Source of the DNA: Lingula anatina | Taxonomy: Eukaryota; Brachiopoda; Lingulata; Lingulida; Lingulidae | Length of the DNA: 64,000 nt | Reading direction: 5' to 3' | Assembly (NCBI RefSeq): GCF_001039355.2 | Contig: NW_019776113.1 | Coordinates: 521,943-585,942 of the forward strand | Shown here: piece by piece, positions 24,701 through 35,859 of the stretch | Position numbering within the stretch: the first letter of the stretch is position 1 | Layout: every line of letters starts with the position of its first letter | Notes under the pieces: generated by a model | Databases searched by the model: none | Seen by the model: only the letters and a program-made list of their open reading frames with translations | What the model was told of the DNA's origin: nothing | Program-made: the position numbers and the translations under genes

Positions 24701-26535
24701 TTTATGTTGCTAAATATGTAGGTTTAGCAAAGTAAAAGAGAAACAAAAAATGCAAATCTAAGAAAAGCGTTTATTTATTAAGGTTTTTTTCCTCATGCCC
24801 CCCGAAATGAGTATCTTTTTATACTATAGTAACAAGTGAAAAATTAAACATAAATTTGTTTTGTGATTGACAATTAATTTGAGATTTGGGGAGATTGTCA
24901 TGAAAACCCTTCAGACCTTATTATTAATCTTAGTAGCGGGAATACTCCACCGCAAGCTTGGATTATGGCCGCCAGGCGGCGTGGCATACTGTGAACTAGA
25001 GTTACAGCACTTTGGAAAGGAATTCTGGTCCATTCAACTTGAAGGGCATTTCGAAGTTGATCTAAATTTGCAGCGGAAGGGTTTTTCCTTTGAATGGCAC
25101 AACCAAGTTCGTCCCACTTGTGCCCAATTGGGTATGCATCTGGGCTGTTTGCTGGCTGTGGCATCAGCTGAATGCTGTTTTGGCGGATATAGTCGTTAAT
25201 TTAACGGGCTGAATGGGGAGTTGCGTTGTCATGTTGCAATCTAAAATTGTCTCTTTATATCCCTCCTGCAAATGGCCCCATTTTCTGTTGGAGAATGTCT
25301 CTATATCTGGCAGCATTAAGGTTTTCATCCAGAGGAAGCAATGGGCAAATGCTGTTGCTGCAAATGGCACCACAAACGTGTAGAGAACCACTTCCTCCAG
25401 CTATTGTTTCTTGGATATTTTCAGTCAACAGCCATTCTCCAAAGAGTCTGCGCATTCTCATTATTCCATCTGTTCGATACAGTAGAAAAGGGGACTCATC
25501 AGCAAACACCATGTGATTTCAATGTTGGACCGTAAGGTCACGGTTCTGCCGCGCCCACTGCAGCCTGTTTGCTCGATGTGCAGGTGCCAAGCGTGGCTTC
25601 TTGGACATTCTTCTTGAAGGATAGGGGTGTTCCAACAGCCTGCGGTTTACCGTCTGGCCAGACAATCTAGCCAAACGTTGGGCCTGTAGCTCCAGGTCAA
25701 TGGTTTTGGCAGTTTTGGTCCGCTCTCTTCTTGCCAGGTTGATGATGACACAATCACTTTTGGCGTTTCCACTTCAGGGTCTACACGTAGATTTAACAGG
25801 TGTCACATTATCTGTCACAACCTTTCTCCTCAAGATTCTATTCACAGTTTTCCTGTCCACACCCAAACGTCTGGCTATCTCAATTTGTTCCTCGCCCATA
25901 TTTGCATATGCAACCATCTGGTGTCGTATTACCATATCTGTAGGTTGCAGCATGGTCTCAGTAATCGGTAGACATAGTTACTAATGTGCAAATCTCCGCA
26001 AAAACTGACAGAACATGACAAACGCACCCCACCCCACCAGCACTGTACCAAAACTCTGTGACATGTTTCACACACCCCAGACATTCCAGTCATAACCAAT
26101 AGAGAATGACTGACTGAAAAGTGTTCATAGTACACATGCATATTACTTAATGTCGTGCCAATTGCTGCAACGACTCCTTTTTCGTACCAAGTGTTACGTT
26201 TTAGAAATTATAGTAAAATATCCCAAAAAGTGAAGTTATTTTCGACGTGTACCAACCATTTTGGGCAAGAGTGTATTAAGACCGTAGTTTATTGCTTGAA
26301 ATTATAATCTAGATATTTGTCACGATTTGGCATAATGGACAGTAACAAATGTTGTTTTTTCCTACAATGTTACATCCATTTATAAATGTTTTTTTTTTTT
26401 TTTGTTTGTAATTAACTGTTTTATTTTTGATTTCAATTTTTCATTTATCAGGTCAACAAGTTGAAACAGAAACGTGAGGCATATGATAAAGCTCAAAAAG
26501 CAGAGAAAAAGAAGAAGAGAAAAGTTGCTGCATGA
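18740..26535 (+). CDS. PES1: PES1, Pescadillo ribosome-biogenesis protein
   Basis: Fifteen exons: 18740-18760, 19185-19264, 19953-20106, 20329-20438, 20595-20766, 21018-21107, 21306-21422, 21575-21646, 21973-22062, 22258-22391, 22827-22952, 23217-23389, 23675-23898, 24027-24194 and 26452-26535. They join in frame into 604 residues (human 588). Pescadillo is the PeBoW-complex subunit needed for 60S ribosome assembly in the nucleolus. Family landmarks are [60 protein letters not shown], the BRCT domain across exons 11-12 ([33 protein letters not shown]) and PPHLSPF. An acidic Glu/Asp tract (exon 13) and a Lys-rich tail follow. The acceptor of exon 13 is weak (tgaaatag) but phase and homology agree. 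The last intron (24195-26451) contains a Tc1 element. Confidence 0.95.
24609..26273 (-). mobile_element. Tc1/mariner-type transposon with decayed transposase
   Basis: A 1665-bp element in the last PES1 intron. Terminal inverted repeats of about 28 bp match perfectly (outer bases CACTCTTGCCCAAAATGG), and TA flanks both ends (24607-24608 and 26274-26275). The minus strand, about 25953 to 24898, encodes a Tc1-like transposase: an N-terminal helix-turn-helix ([20 protein letters not shown]), the catalytic-core motif [15 protein letters not shown], and DNATPHSAR with the C-terminal part after it. In-frame stops and frame changes break it, so it is not autonomous. Confidence 0.9.
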
Positions 26536-28940
26536 TTCACAAATTAAAGTCCGGGGATGCCTTGTTCCAATTTATGAGACTGAAAATATTGGAGAGTGAT
26601 TGTTTTGTAGGCCTGCAACTAAAGAAATTTCATGTATCCCCATTGGTATTCATGTATCCATGGAATTATCTTTTTAAGTGTAAATCTTAAATGAAAGGAC
26701 TGTCATATGGTTCGCAAAATCATTACATTATCCTATGGTGTCGTAAAAGCAAATGATTACGATTTCGTTCAAAGAATAGGGAAACAGAGGAGAGACCAAT
26801 CCAAATGGTTCAACGTATGTGAAACTGTGATGCTGAAAAGAAAATAGTTTTAAGTTTTCATGAAGACATAAAATTATATTGAACAAATGTGTAGAACTAC
26901 TCAAACCTTACATGTTCTTTGCGTCATGTTGAATATTACAGAAAATGTCATTTATGTTATCAGGAAGAAAGATTGCAAGGGAGCTTGCGATTGGTGTACA
27001 CATTAACATTTTCACATCATTTAGTCATGCATGTATATATGGGAATCTGAATAAATCGATATCCTCTTACCTATAGTCTCTCCGTACTTCCGTATTTGTC
27101 AGCCAAGCGGTGACCAGGCGAGGTGAATAACAGGGTCCTTATATGGAAAAAGTAAAATGTGGCATGTTCAGACTTCAAATACATTTTGTTATATCACAAT
27201 GTTTTCATTCGACCTGTTTAATTCATTAACAATACGGAAACAGGCTTTTTTAAATGTATTCCTTAACATAAGTATATTGAAGGAAGATAGGTAATTTGGA
27301 TGTTATTTTTATCAAGAACTTTGACATGGTAAAGAAATGTGGTGGTATTGAACTGTTCGTGAAAACATTACATATTTAGTAAATTACCCAAACACCATCG
27401 ATGGAAGATGCTCAAAGTGGGCTAAAAACTCCAGATTTAAACCGTTGAATGAAGATTGCACACTTGTCTCTTTCCATCCATCCTGTCACCAGACAATGCC
27501 TGTGCGACCAACGCCGCTTACTTTTCTTATTAACAGTCACAAATCTGCTACTATCTTACTGAAGACATCTGTAAGGTTTCAATAAAAGTCGACCAAAATT
27601 ATTTAGCGCGTATTGAAAATTTATTGGAAAAATGGGTCACTGATTTATTCCACATTTTGTGGAGTCATCTGTTGCACGAAGATGCAGGTGGATTCGAAAA
27701 TCGGCGTGATTTGATCATAATTTAACCTGTTATTAGAAGGACGTAACTTGAAGGACTTCGTCATTTACCATAAAATGTATTTTTGACTAATTCATTTATC
27801 TAAATTTTGTATTGGTCACCGATTTATTTCCCACTTTGTGGAGTCGTCTGTTGGACGATGATCCAGATTTAAAAGTCGGCCTGATTGGATCATACTTTAA
27901 CGGTAAATCTGTCATTATTAATTTTTGAAGGACTTTCTCTTTTACCATGAAATGTATTTTTTGTCTAATTTTATTTATCTATTTATTCTAAAGGCATTTA
28001 TGTTCATCGAATTTCGTTGTATTTAGTTATTAATTTTGCACAGTCATGGAAAGTAAGACAGTGCTACAAGCTAGGTCTCTGGGTCAAAGTTTAAGTAAAA
28101 AATATGATATAATTTACCCTGTATCGGTGCGCCATAAGGAATAGAAACTCAGAAAAAATATTTAGTCAAATCCACGAATGGCAAAGTATTAATGCAAATT
28201 TAAAATTGATTTTTCTCGTTTACATGGGGGGCAAAGTATAGATTTTAAAGCATTTTTTGGTATTTATCCCTATTGTATAACAGCAGGTGATTAATGTAAG
28301 TACGTGGTAAATATCGGATGCAGCTTGAAGTGGTATTTGCTCCTTTGTGACTTGTGCTAATCTATTTGGGTTCCATATTTGCCTTTAATTTAGAGCATCG
28401 ATGTCGTAGCACCGATACCGCTTCTAAAGTGTAATCAAATTGGTCGATATGATCAGACATTGATTTTTTTCATTGTGTATCCAAGTTGACAGAATAACAA
28501 AATGTGGCTTTGATAATATACTCTGTGGACTCACGTGATTGCTTGCCAACAATAAAAACAACAGTGAACTTTCCAATAATTCGATATAATGCAAATGTCA
28601 GTTAATTCAGTGCCTGCCAGTCTATATCTCAATCATCTGGACGAAGTGGCATTTATTCACCTTGCTTGATAGAAACGCGGACAAATGAAACACCGATGTG
28701 TTTTAACTTCAAATATTTTAATAATTTCGCGCATTGTATGTTAGCATTGTTTGATAAGAAAACAGCCTGCTAATGTCGCGGCCTCGCTGCTGAACGTTAT
28801 TTCAACAATTAACTAGAGGACCTTAAGAGTGACAGGTGTAAACACGTTTTATTTTCACGCCGAATTTTGGGTTCAGCGAGGTTTAGACGAAAAGCCATAG
28901 TCACCCTAGCAACAATGTAATGGGAACAAGCTGAAGTGAC
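26536..28940. other. Intergenic region between PES1 and the coiled-coil gene
   Basis: Contains the PES1 3' untranslated region and a degenerate tandem duplication at 27634-27990. No convincing ORF, RNA gene or transposon end was recognised. Confidence 0.6.
27634..27990. repeat. Tandem repeat, two ~180-bp units
   Basis: Units starting at 27634 and 27814 share long stretches, for example TGTGGAGTC(A/G)TCTGTTG and ACCAT(A/G)AAATGTATTTTT, with frequent substitutions. It is an old direct duplication. Confidence 0.75.
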
Positions 28941-29184
28941 ATTTTACGGACGACCAGTCAGGGACGATAAAGGTAGGTCTTAGATACCCCTTTTTAGTTA
29001 GTTTGCTCCAGCGTCTTTCCTCTTACTTTACGCTTAGCAGTAAGAACGAGATGGGCGAATGTCCTACCATCTCATTTTGAAATTTGCTGATGTTTCAACA
29101 GGCCTACTCTTTAACAGGTTTGGCAATAATTATCAAACATGAATTGAAACTGTCAGGTTCAGATATTCACTATGTGTCTAATAA

Positions 29185-29185
<1 letters not shown>

Positions 29186-29239
<54 letters not shown>

Positions 29240-29240
29240 T
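29186..29240. repeat. (ATT)n microsatellite abutting a splice acceptor
   Basis: About 18 units of ATT run directly into TTTCAG at 29238-29243, the likely 3' splice site of the exon with the start codon of the coiled-coil gene. The matching donor is probably gtaggt after 28972. Confidence 0.85.
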
Positions 29241-29274
29241 CAGTAATCAGAGTAAGAAAGACACAAGAATCAAG

Positions 29275-31982
29275 ATGACCACTTTGCACGTCCCGCAGAT
29301 CTCCATTTCTCCCGTGGACTCGGATATTCACAGCTTAGACGGTAAACTTCCCATGGCAAGAAAAAAAAAACATTGAACGAAAATATTGATTACCACATGC
29401 TACTCAACTCAAAAGTCTAAAACTTGTGAAGTATTAATTTAGGATTGCCAACAGTGCCCAAAATGCGTAGACCTTAACAATGAAATTACAACTGAAAACA
29501 AACGGAATCGATATCGAAAAAACACACTGAATATGTGTTTAAGTGTAGAGTAGATAGCCCTGTTTATTAAAAGCAAAGATAACTTCTTTAGAGCGATCTT
29601 TGTTATTATTCGATTAAGAATTGCTATGTTTAACATATTTGTGAAAAATTAATCAAATTCGAGCTTAGCACGGCTTTGCTTATTGGCGAAATGAACGGGG
29701 CGAATGAAAAAAAAAACGCTTTTGATTGAGGTATTTTTGATGGCTGGAAAGGACGGATTTATCACTGGGTAGTTAAGAAAATATTAAAAAATGCCATGAA
29801 AATCCGTTTTGAAAGGAACGCCAATAAAAAGCCACCTTTTCCTTTCGACAAAGTGCCACACTTGTATTTCTTCAGAATAAACGGCTTAATTTAATTGGCA
29901 TAACGGCCCTGAATTTTGAAATTGCAAATTTTTGAATAAATAATTTTCGTTTTTTTTTTCATACCGTTTTACAAAGTTGATTGAATCAAATATACAATAA
30001 TATACACTTTCAGATCTGTTCCGTAAAAGCAGACGTTTACAGAAGGTTTTGAGTGACACAGAGCAACAGCTTATCCGTGGCATCATTGACGCCAGACGAG
30101 ATGCTGCCATTTCACGCGCCGAGCTCGAGCGTGAAAAGATGATGTTAAGTTCTGAAGTACAAGAAAAAGATTCCCGAATGGAACAACTTCAAGATGAACT
30201 TAACGAGAAAATACAGCTACGTGCCGAGATGGCCGGCCGGACCGAAAAACTGTTGGATATTAAAGAAAAGCAGCGAAAACGGGACGTGACTAAATTAGAA
30301 AAAACAATTAAAGAGCTACATCAAGACATTTACGAAAAAGCCCAAACAATTGATCAACGAGAAAAAGAATTAGTCGATTTCAAGGAACAAATACGAGGGC
30401 TTTTAGAAGAAAATGATAAGCTTAGAGAATCAGTAGCAATCCACGAACGCGTTTTTGTTGAGAAAAACGAACTCCAAGAAGAAATCATTCGAGTAAAACG
30501 CGACCTAGAAGAAAAGGACAATCTTTTAAATAAGTTTGTTTATCCTGTGCAGGAAAACCAATCTGACAGTAAAGAATCGAACCTCCTAAAGCGTGTGTTA
30601 ACCCCCAGACCAAAACAGCTGGAAATGGAAGTAAACCAACTGAAAATAAGACTTGCACAAAAAGAGAGGGAACTAGATGATATGGCAGACGACTTACAAC
30701 AGAGAGAGGTCGAAATGGAGAGACTGCAAGAACTAAACAAAAACCTCGAAGAAAATGTCAAAGCAATGAATGCGAAATACGAAGCGAAAGCCGTGGAGTT
30801 GGCGCAACTGAATGAAAGGCAAAGCAAAAGAATGAATAAATTAAATGGAGAAGTGAAAGAACTGATGATAGAAGCCAGCAAAAATGGTGTGTCGGAATCT
30901 CAGCGCGAGATTAAAGCTCTAGAATGCAGCGTTTTACTCTTATCAAACCAATACAATAACTTACAACATGAGCTTCAAAGAATTTCTAGAAAAATAAGGG
31001 AAATCAGTGACCAGGATGTTGAATTATCAAGCGTTCCGGTGGCAAAACGCTTTTCCGTTTTGATCAACAGTCTTAAAGAGGAGAACATTAAAGAGAAAGA
31101 CAAGCTTCAGAATACAGCATCAGTATTAAACGGGGATTTAAAAGGATGCAGTGCGAAGCTACAACTTGTCAAGTGGAAATTGGAAGCTAAGATGCGCGGA
31201 CTCCCTGATATTGAAGAGCAAAAATTCCCGCGCAGCATACTCAAATATACGCCGTCTACGCCCCAGAAAAACTACACGGGGAGCGGGGTAAGCCCACAAC
31301 CCAGTAAAGACAAGACGGAGGCTTCTTCGTCTACGCCATCAACTAAACCTACATCAGCAGATTCTAGGAAGCAAGTTCGCCTTCATTGTCCGCCACTGGA
31401 TCAGAACGGTTCTCCCGCAAAGAAAGAAATCGACTATGCGAGGAGCTCATTCAAATTAGAGTCGCACTCAGCAAAGGGACACTCAAGAATGCAGCGAACA
31501 CCCCACTGCCCAGCACAGGTCAGCCACGGGGCCAAACACAGTGTGACAGGGCTGAAGTTATTTAATCTACCGCCAGCTAAATCGACCCCAGAAGACCGTG
31601 AAGACAGCGGACACCTAACACGGCGTGCAAAGTAAGTTTACATCATTTTAAATCTCTGTCCCATGATGGGGTGTTTAACGCTTTAAAAGAATGTTATCAA
31701 AGTATATGTTTGTACGCCAGACACGTTTTTTTTACACAATATTTTTCCAATCTTTTTGATAAGTGTCTGAGTATTACTTAAAATACAATCGTCACTGGAA
31801 ATCGCGTTAAATGAACCCTGATGTCAACTTTGAACCTTTGCAAGAGGTATGATCTTAACGTGTTTGTTCAAGTTGTTTTGAAGACTCTAATCAAGATTTA
31901 AATTGTTGATAATAGGTGCGACTCTGGGAGATCATCCACAAACCTCCGCACCATGCCAAGCCGTTACCACATGTCCAGGTGA
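29275..31982 (+). CDS. Unrecognised 583-residue coiled-coil protein
   Basis: Three coding exons, 29275-29341, 30014-31631 and 31916-31982, join in phase into 583 residues. The start ATG lies 32 bp after the inferred acceptor. If the middle exon is not spliced at gtaagt (31632), it reads TAA immediately, so a short three-residue-different isoform is possible; the spliced version adds a Ser/Arg-rich tail ending MPSRYHMSR. Roughly residues 30-420 are a long, charged, heptad-like coiled coil (for example QKVLSDTEQQLIRGIIDARR). The rest is a low-complexity Ser/Pro/Thr-rich tail containing PRSILKYTPSTPQ. I cannot assign a family. Proteins of this build are often cytoskeletal or centrosomal/ciliary scaffolds, which is only a suggestion. 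Poly-A signals follow near 32157. Confidence 0.75.
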
Positions 31983-31999
31983 TCAATACAATGACGTCA

Positions 32000-32845
32000 C
32001 AAAATCACGTCGGGTCACATCCAAGCATGGGACATATCGATCTTCACAACAACGGGTGAAATTGGTGGAAAGATCTAATTATTAAACATCACTGCTTCAA
32101 ACTTCAATGGACAATAACTCACAAATAAATATAATTGACAAACTATATTCTATATGAATAAAAATTTATAGAATAAATCAAATTGCAAAATTCTTGATCT
32201 ACTCCTTTTGATCTACATTTGTGCCAGTCATCCAATAATAAAAAAGAGCACCAAATCTAATACAACTGCTCTCATTCGGCTTTCATTTTAATTACTTAAG
32301 TCATTCTAAATCACTACATGCATAGATTTATGTTAAATACAATTGATCTATAAAATAATGCTGTTAAAAACTCCCAATATTTTTATATTGATCCTTATTC
32401 ATCAATATCCGAAGTTCAATGAACCTGTAGATCTGCAATAACAAAGTGCCACACTGGTTCTGTATGTCAGTTGGATTGAGTGCATGATTTGGCACTTAGG
32501 ATTTTATTACTTCAACTAGAATGTGCAGACCTCCACCAAGGCAACTCGATTTTCATTGTTAATTAATGGATCACCACCATGATCTTACTGTTCTAAGTCA
32601 GACTATTTCTGACCCACTCAGAAAAGTTTATCAAAATTCATCTTCAACTTTTTGAGTTATCTTGTTAACTAACGAGCCAACAAAGGCAATAGAGATAAGA
32701 TTTCATAAATGTACATCAAATTTATAACAAGTCTCCAGTTTCAATAAAAATGTCATTTAACATGTTGTATTTTTATTTTATTGGAATGAATGATTCGACA
32801 TGATTATGGTCTGGAAAGACATTCACTCTTTTTCACCTCCTGTTC
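32000..32845. other. Intergenic region between convergent genes, with a dispersed repeat
   Basis: AT-rich sequence between the coiled-coil gene and the GST gene. Around 32525-32700 it resembles 56380-56555 (shared GGATCACCACC and AACTAACGA(A/G)CCAAC motifs), a dispersed repeat with CCTCCACCAAGG-type ends. A reversed poly-A signal for the GST gene lies near 32768. Confidence 0.5.
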
Positions 32846-33283
32846 CTAAAGTTTTGACTGAATACCAGAATTCATCTCATATACTTTGTAGATAAACTTA
32901 AAGGTACTATCAAAGTGGGGTTGCATTCTTTCCCTAACTCTTTCCATGTATGCTCTCAAGATGGGTCTGTTTTTCCGGAAATCATATCCACCAGCAATTG
33001 GCTGCCACAGTTCACAGACTGCCAGGAGGTCAGCAATGGAGATATCATCATTACTTCTGATGAACTTGGTATCCTTCAGGAAAACATTCTCTATGTGGTC
33101 AAGGACGGTGTCCAGGTCACCCCTAAACCGTTCTGCCTTTCCTTCATTCACCGGCTGACCAGTGGCCCTTGGTATTATCACCTGAAAGGCAAAATGCAAT
33201 TTGAATGCAAATAACTTGATAGTATCATTATTAAAAATTCATGTATTACATTATATTTAAAGTGAAGCATTTAAAGAAAGTGG

Positions 33284-33348
<65 letters not shown>

Positions 33349-35707
33349 ACTGCTACTGGAATTTATTACACCATCCTCACTGCACCCTACATCTCCTCAG
33401 TATATGTAGCCATTGATTTTTAAAAAAATTGCTTACAAAACAAAATTTGTCTACAAAAAACCAATAAATATCATGAAAAACAGTATGTAAAATTGATGAG
33501 ACTTATTGAGCTAGTAGTTTCATACCCTTGTCTGGAAATACATTGCTCCATAAAATCTAGTATTTGCATGTTGCCACTCTATGTACTCATCAATCCTTGC
33601 TCTCTGTTTAAGGTCACGTGGGTACCAGTGGTCATCTACCTTGTGCTTCTCAATCAAATAACGAAGGATGGCAACACTAATATGAAATAAATATGCTCCT
33701 ATAATTTTTGCTATACTAACTGATTTTTTTTCATGTGTGTATCTTACATAAATTAATAGTGGTGACTGGTGAGTAGTTCTTTTAAGATTAGAAATTGTTT
33801 TCAAAAGCTAAAGAAGGGTTATTCTACATTTCACTAAAATATTGGATCAATTAAATTTTTCATGTCAAATTACTTCATATAAGATTAACTTTTCTTGAAG
33901 ACTTTGTGACTACCACATGGTATTTATGGGTCTATATTGACACTTGGGCTATTGTGGTTACTACGTAGTGAAAGGAAATTATAAAATTAAATTCTTGCCT
34001 TTCAGTGAGTAAAAATCCATCATCATCAATAACAGGCACGCGCTGAAAGGGGTTTATCTTTTTGTACTCTGGTGTTAAATGCTCCCCTGGAAAAAAGTCA
34101 AGACTAAATGAGATAGATACTATTGCAATATAGTATTTGACTTGCCTTTACAATGGTTTATGTGTCTAGGTTCATTTGCCTGTTCAAAGTCTGGTATAGT
34201 GATGAGTATTGTATGATTTCACTTTAATCTGAAAACTGAAGAAATGAACAATCAGTGGATATATGAGAGTATAAAATATAATATAGATAAATTTAAGGTA
34301 AATAATAACTTTTTTTATTTTTGAAAACCCGAGAGGAAAAAGTGTTTTTGTTGGCAAAATGGGTCAAAAAGTCTATAAATTGAGCTGTAAGTATTATCTA
34401 GGCTGGTAAATTCTCCACTTTTGGAGACAGACAAACTGTTTGTAACTGTATACAGTACATGCATTTATATGTATATACTGGTACCTGAGTTGAATAGGGC
34501 TTAGCACGAAAATTCATGCGTTAGCACTCCTATTGATGATTCTGATATGTACTGTCTGTGCTAACGCATGAGGCAAAGGCCTCAAAAAGTTGGAAATGAA
34601 AACCTGTTGCGAACCAGCCGCAGTGCGGCAGCTCGCAAATTTTTATTTTACATCTCATCTCCTCAACACGCACATTACTGTAAAGCCAACCAGTTTTCCC
34701 ATCAACAGAGGTATCACTTTCCTTAAATTCATCTGTCTATCTACCAGTTTGACCGTCGTAAAATCATACACCCGTTATAAACAGATGAAAACTGGTTCAG
34801 CAACCGGTTTTCATTTCCAACTTTTTGAGGCCTTTGCTTTCATGCGTTAGCACAGACAGTACCTATCAGAATCGTCAATAGGAGTGCTAACACATGAATT
34901 TTGGTGCTAAATAGGGCTGGGTGAATCTCAAATGTTTTGATTAATAGGTGTTTTCTATGACAGAATTTGATGCTAGACACACATCTGGCAACAATAATTA
35001 AGGTGACAATTTTCAAAATGGCAGACAGTTAAAGGGACCATAGTTTGTTATACCCCTCTTCTTATGTTTTTTAGGGATTTTACACCTGTTAATCAAAACA
35101 TTTGACATTCACCCAACTATTTAACTCAAGTTCCAGTATAAACATATAGGCCTACTGTCTACAGTTACATGTGATTTGTCTTTTTTAAAATGAAAATTGT
35201 CAGTTTATCACCTAAATAATTGTTGTAGAAATAAAAAATTGTCAGATGTGTTTTCAGCATCAAATTTCACCTAGAAAACTCATGTTATAATTTTTTTTAA
35301 AAAAGATAAAATCAAATCTTTAAAATCAAACACAAATAACATTAATTTGTATATATTAAATGTGTTTAAATTGAAAGTTAATTCTATAAAATTACAATTT
35401 AAAAAGTTATGCCTACAGACAAACTGAGTGAACTTGATTTAAGCACGTCCTACTTTTTGACACTGCATGCTGCGATTTCAAAGTTCATGTCACAGTTATT
35501 TACAACTGAATGTGTCTACCGGTGCCTACAAAATTGATAAGAAAAACAAAAATAAATTATGAGATGAAACTTGATAAAAGGAGGGATATATTCACCTTTC
35601 CTTAATGCAACAGGGGCATCTTGAAATTGTATTCCAGTGGCCTTCAAGAATAAATATACAGCCCTCGCCGGCTGCGACATCAAATCGTAGTAATACTTGA
35701 GCACCAT
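32846..35707 (-). CDS. Glutathione S-transferase, theta class
   Basis: Four exons, 35707-35596, 34086-33999, 33676-33526 and 33181-32846, encode 228 residues, near the usual theta-class length of about 240. GSTs conjugate glutathione to electrophiles in the cytosol. The N-terminal thioredoxin fold has YYYDLMSQPARAVY, with the theta-type catalytic Ser at residue 11, then RVPVIDDDGFLLTESVAILRYL (the glutathione-binding Glu-Ser pair). The helical domain includes KVDDHWYPRDLKQRARIDEY and ISIADLLAVCEL. The ORF is open upstream of 35707, but homology sets the start. The intron after exon 2 has a GC donor (gcaaga). The gene diverges from the myosin gene with 152 bp between start codons. Confidence 0.9.
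33287..33345. repeat. (AT)n microsatellite
   Basis: About 59 bp of AT dinucleotides in the last GST intron. Confidence 0.95.
34502..34909. mobile_element. Long-TIR MITE with 9-bp target duplication
   Basis: A 408-bp element in the first GST intron. About 115 bp at each end form an inverted repeat at high identity (outer ends TAGCACGAAAATTCATG and its complement), around a roughly 170-bp unpaired centre. The direct repeat AATAGGGCT flanks it at 34493-34501 and 34910-34918. Long TIRs plus a 9-bp duplication are typical of Mutator-type (MULE) elements. No transposase is present. Confidence 0.85.
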
Positions 35708-35832
35708 GTTGGCAGAATGTTTTGATCTTAGGTCAAGGTCGAGGTTGTACTCGTTATCAGCCAATAGAAATTGCTCTAAGGGAAGAAAAAGAATAACGGT
35801 CGCCATGATTGGTTGAAGTGAGCCCAATCATA

Positions 35833-35838
35833 CACGTG
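35833..35838. promoter_or_regulatory. E-box in the divergent GST/myosin promoter
   Basis: A CACGTG lies between the two start codons (35707 minus and 35860 plus), a 152-bp gap that must hold both transcription starts or their 5' leaders. Confidence 0.35.
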
Positions 35839-35859
35839 AGTATCAATTTCGAAGTCAAA

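Noticed and set aside
30540-30881. Ser/Phe-rich minus-strand ORF
   Set aside because: Shadow of the long coiled-coil exon on the plus strand.
32915-33214. 99-codon plus-strand ORF
   Set aside because: It is the antisense shadow of the last GST exon.
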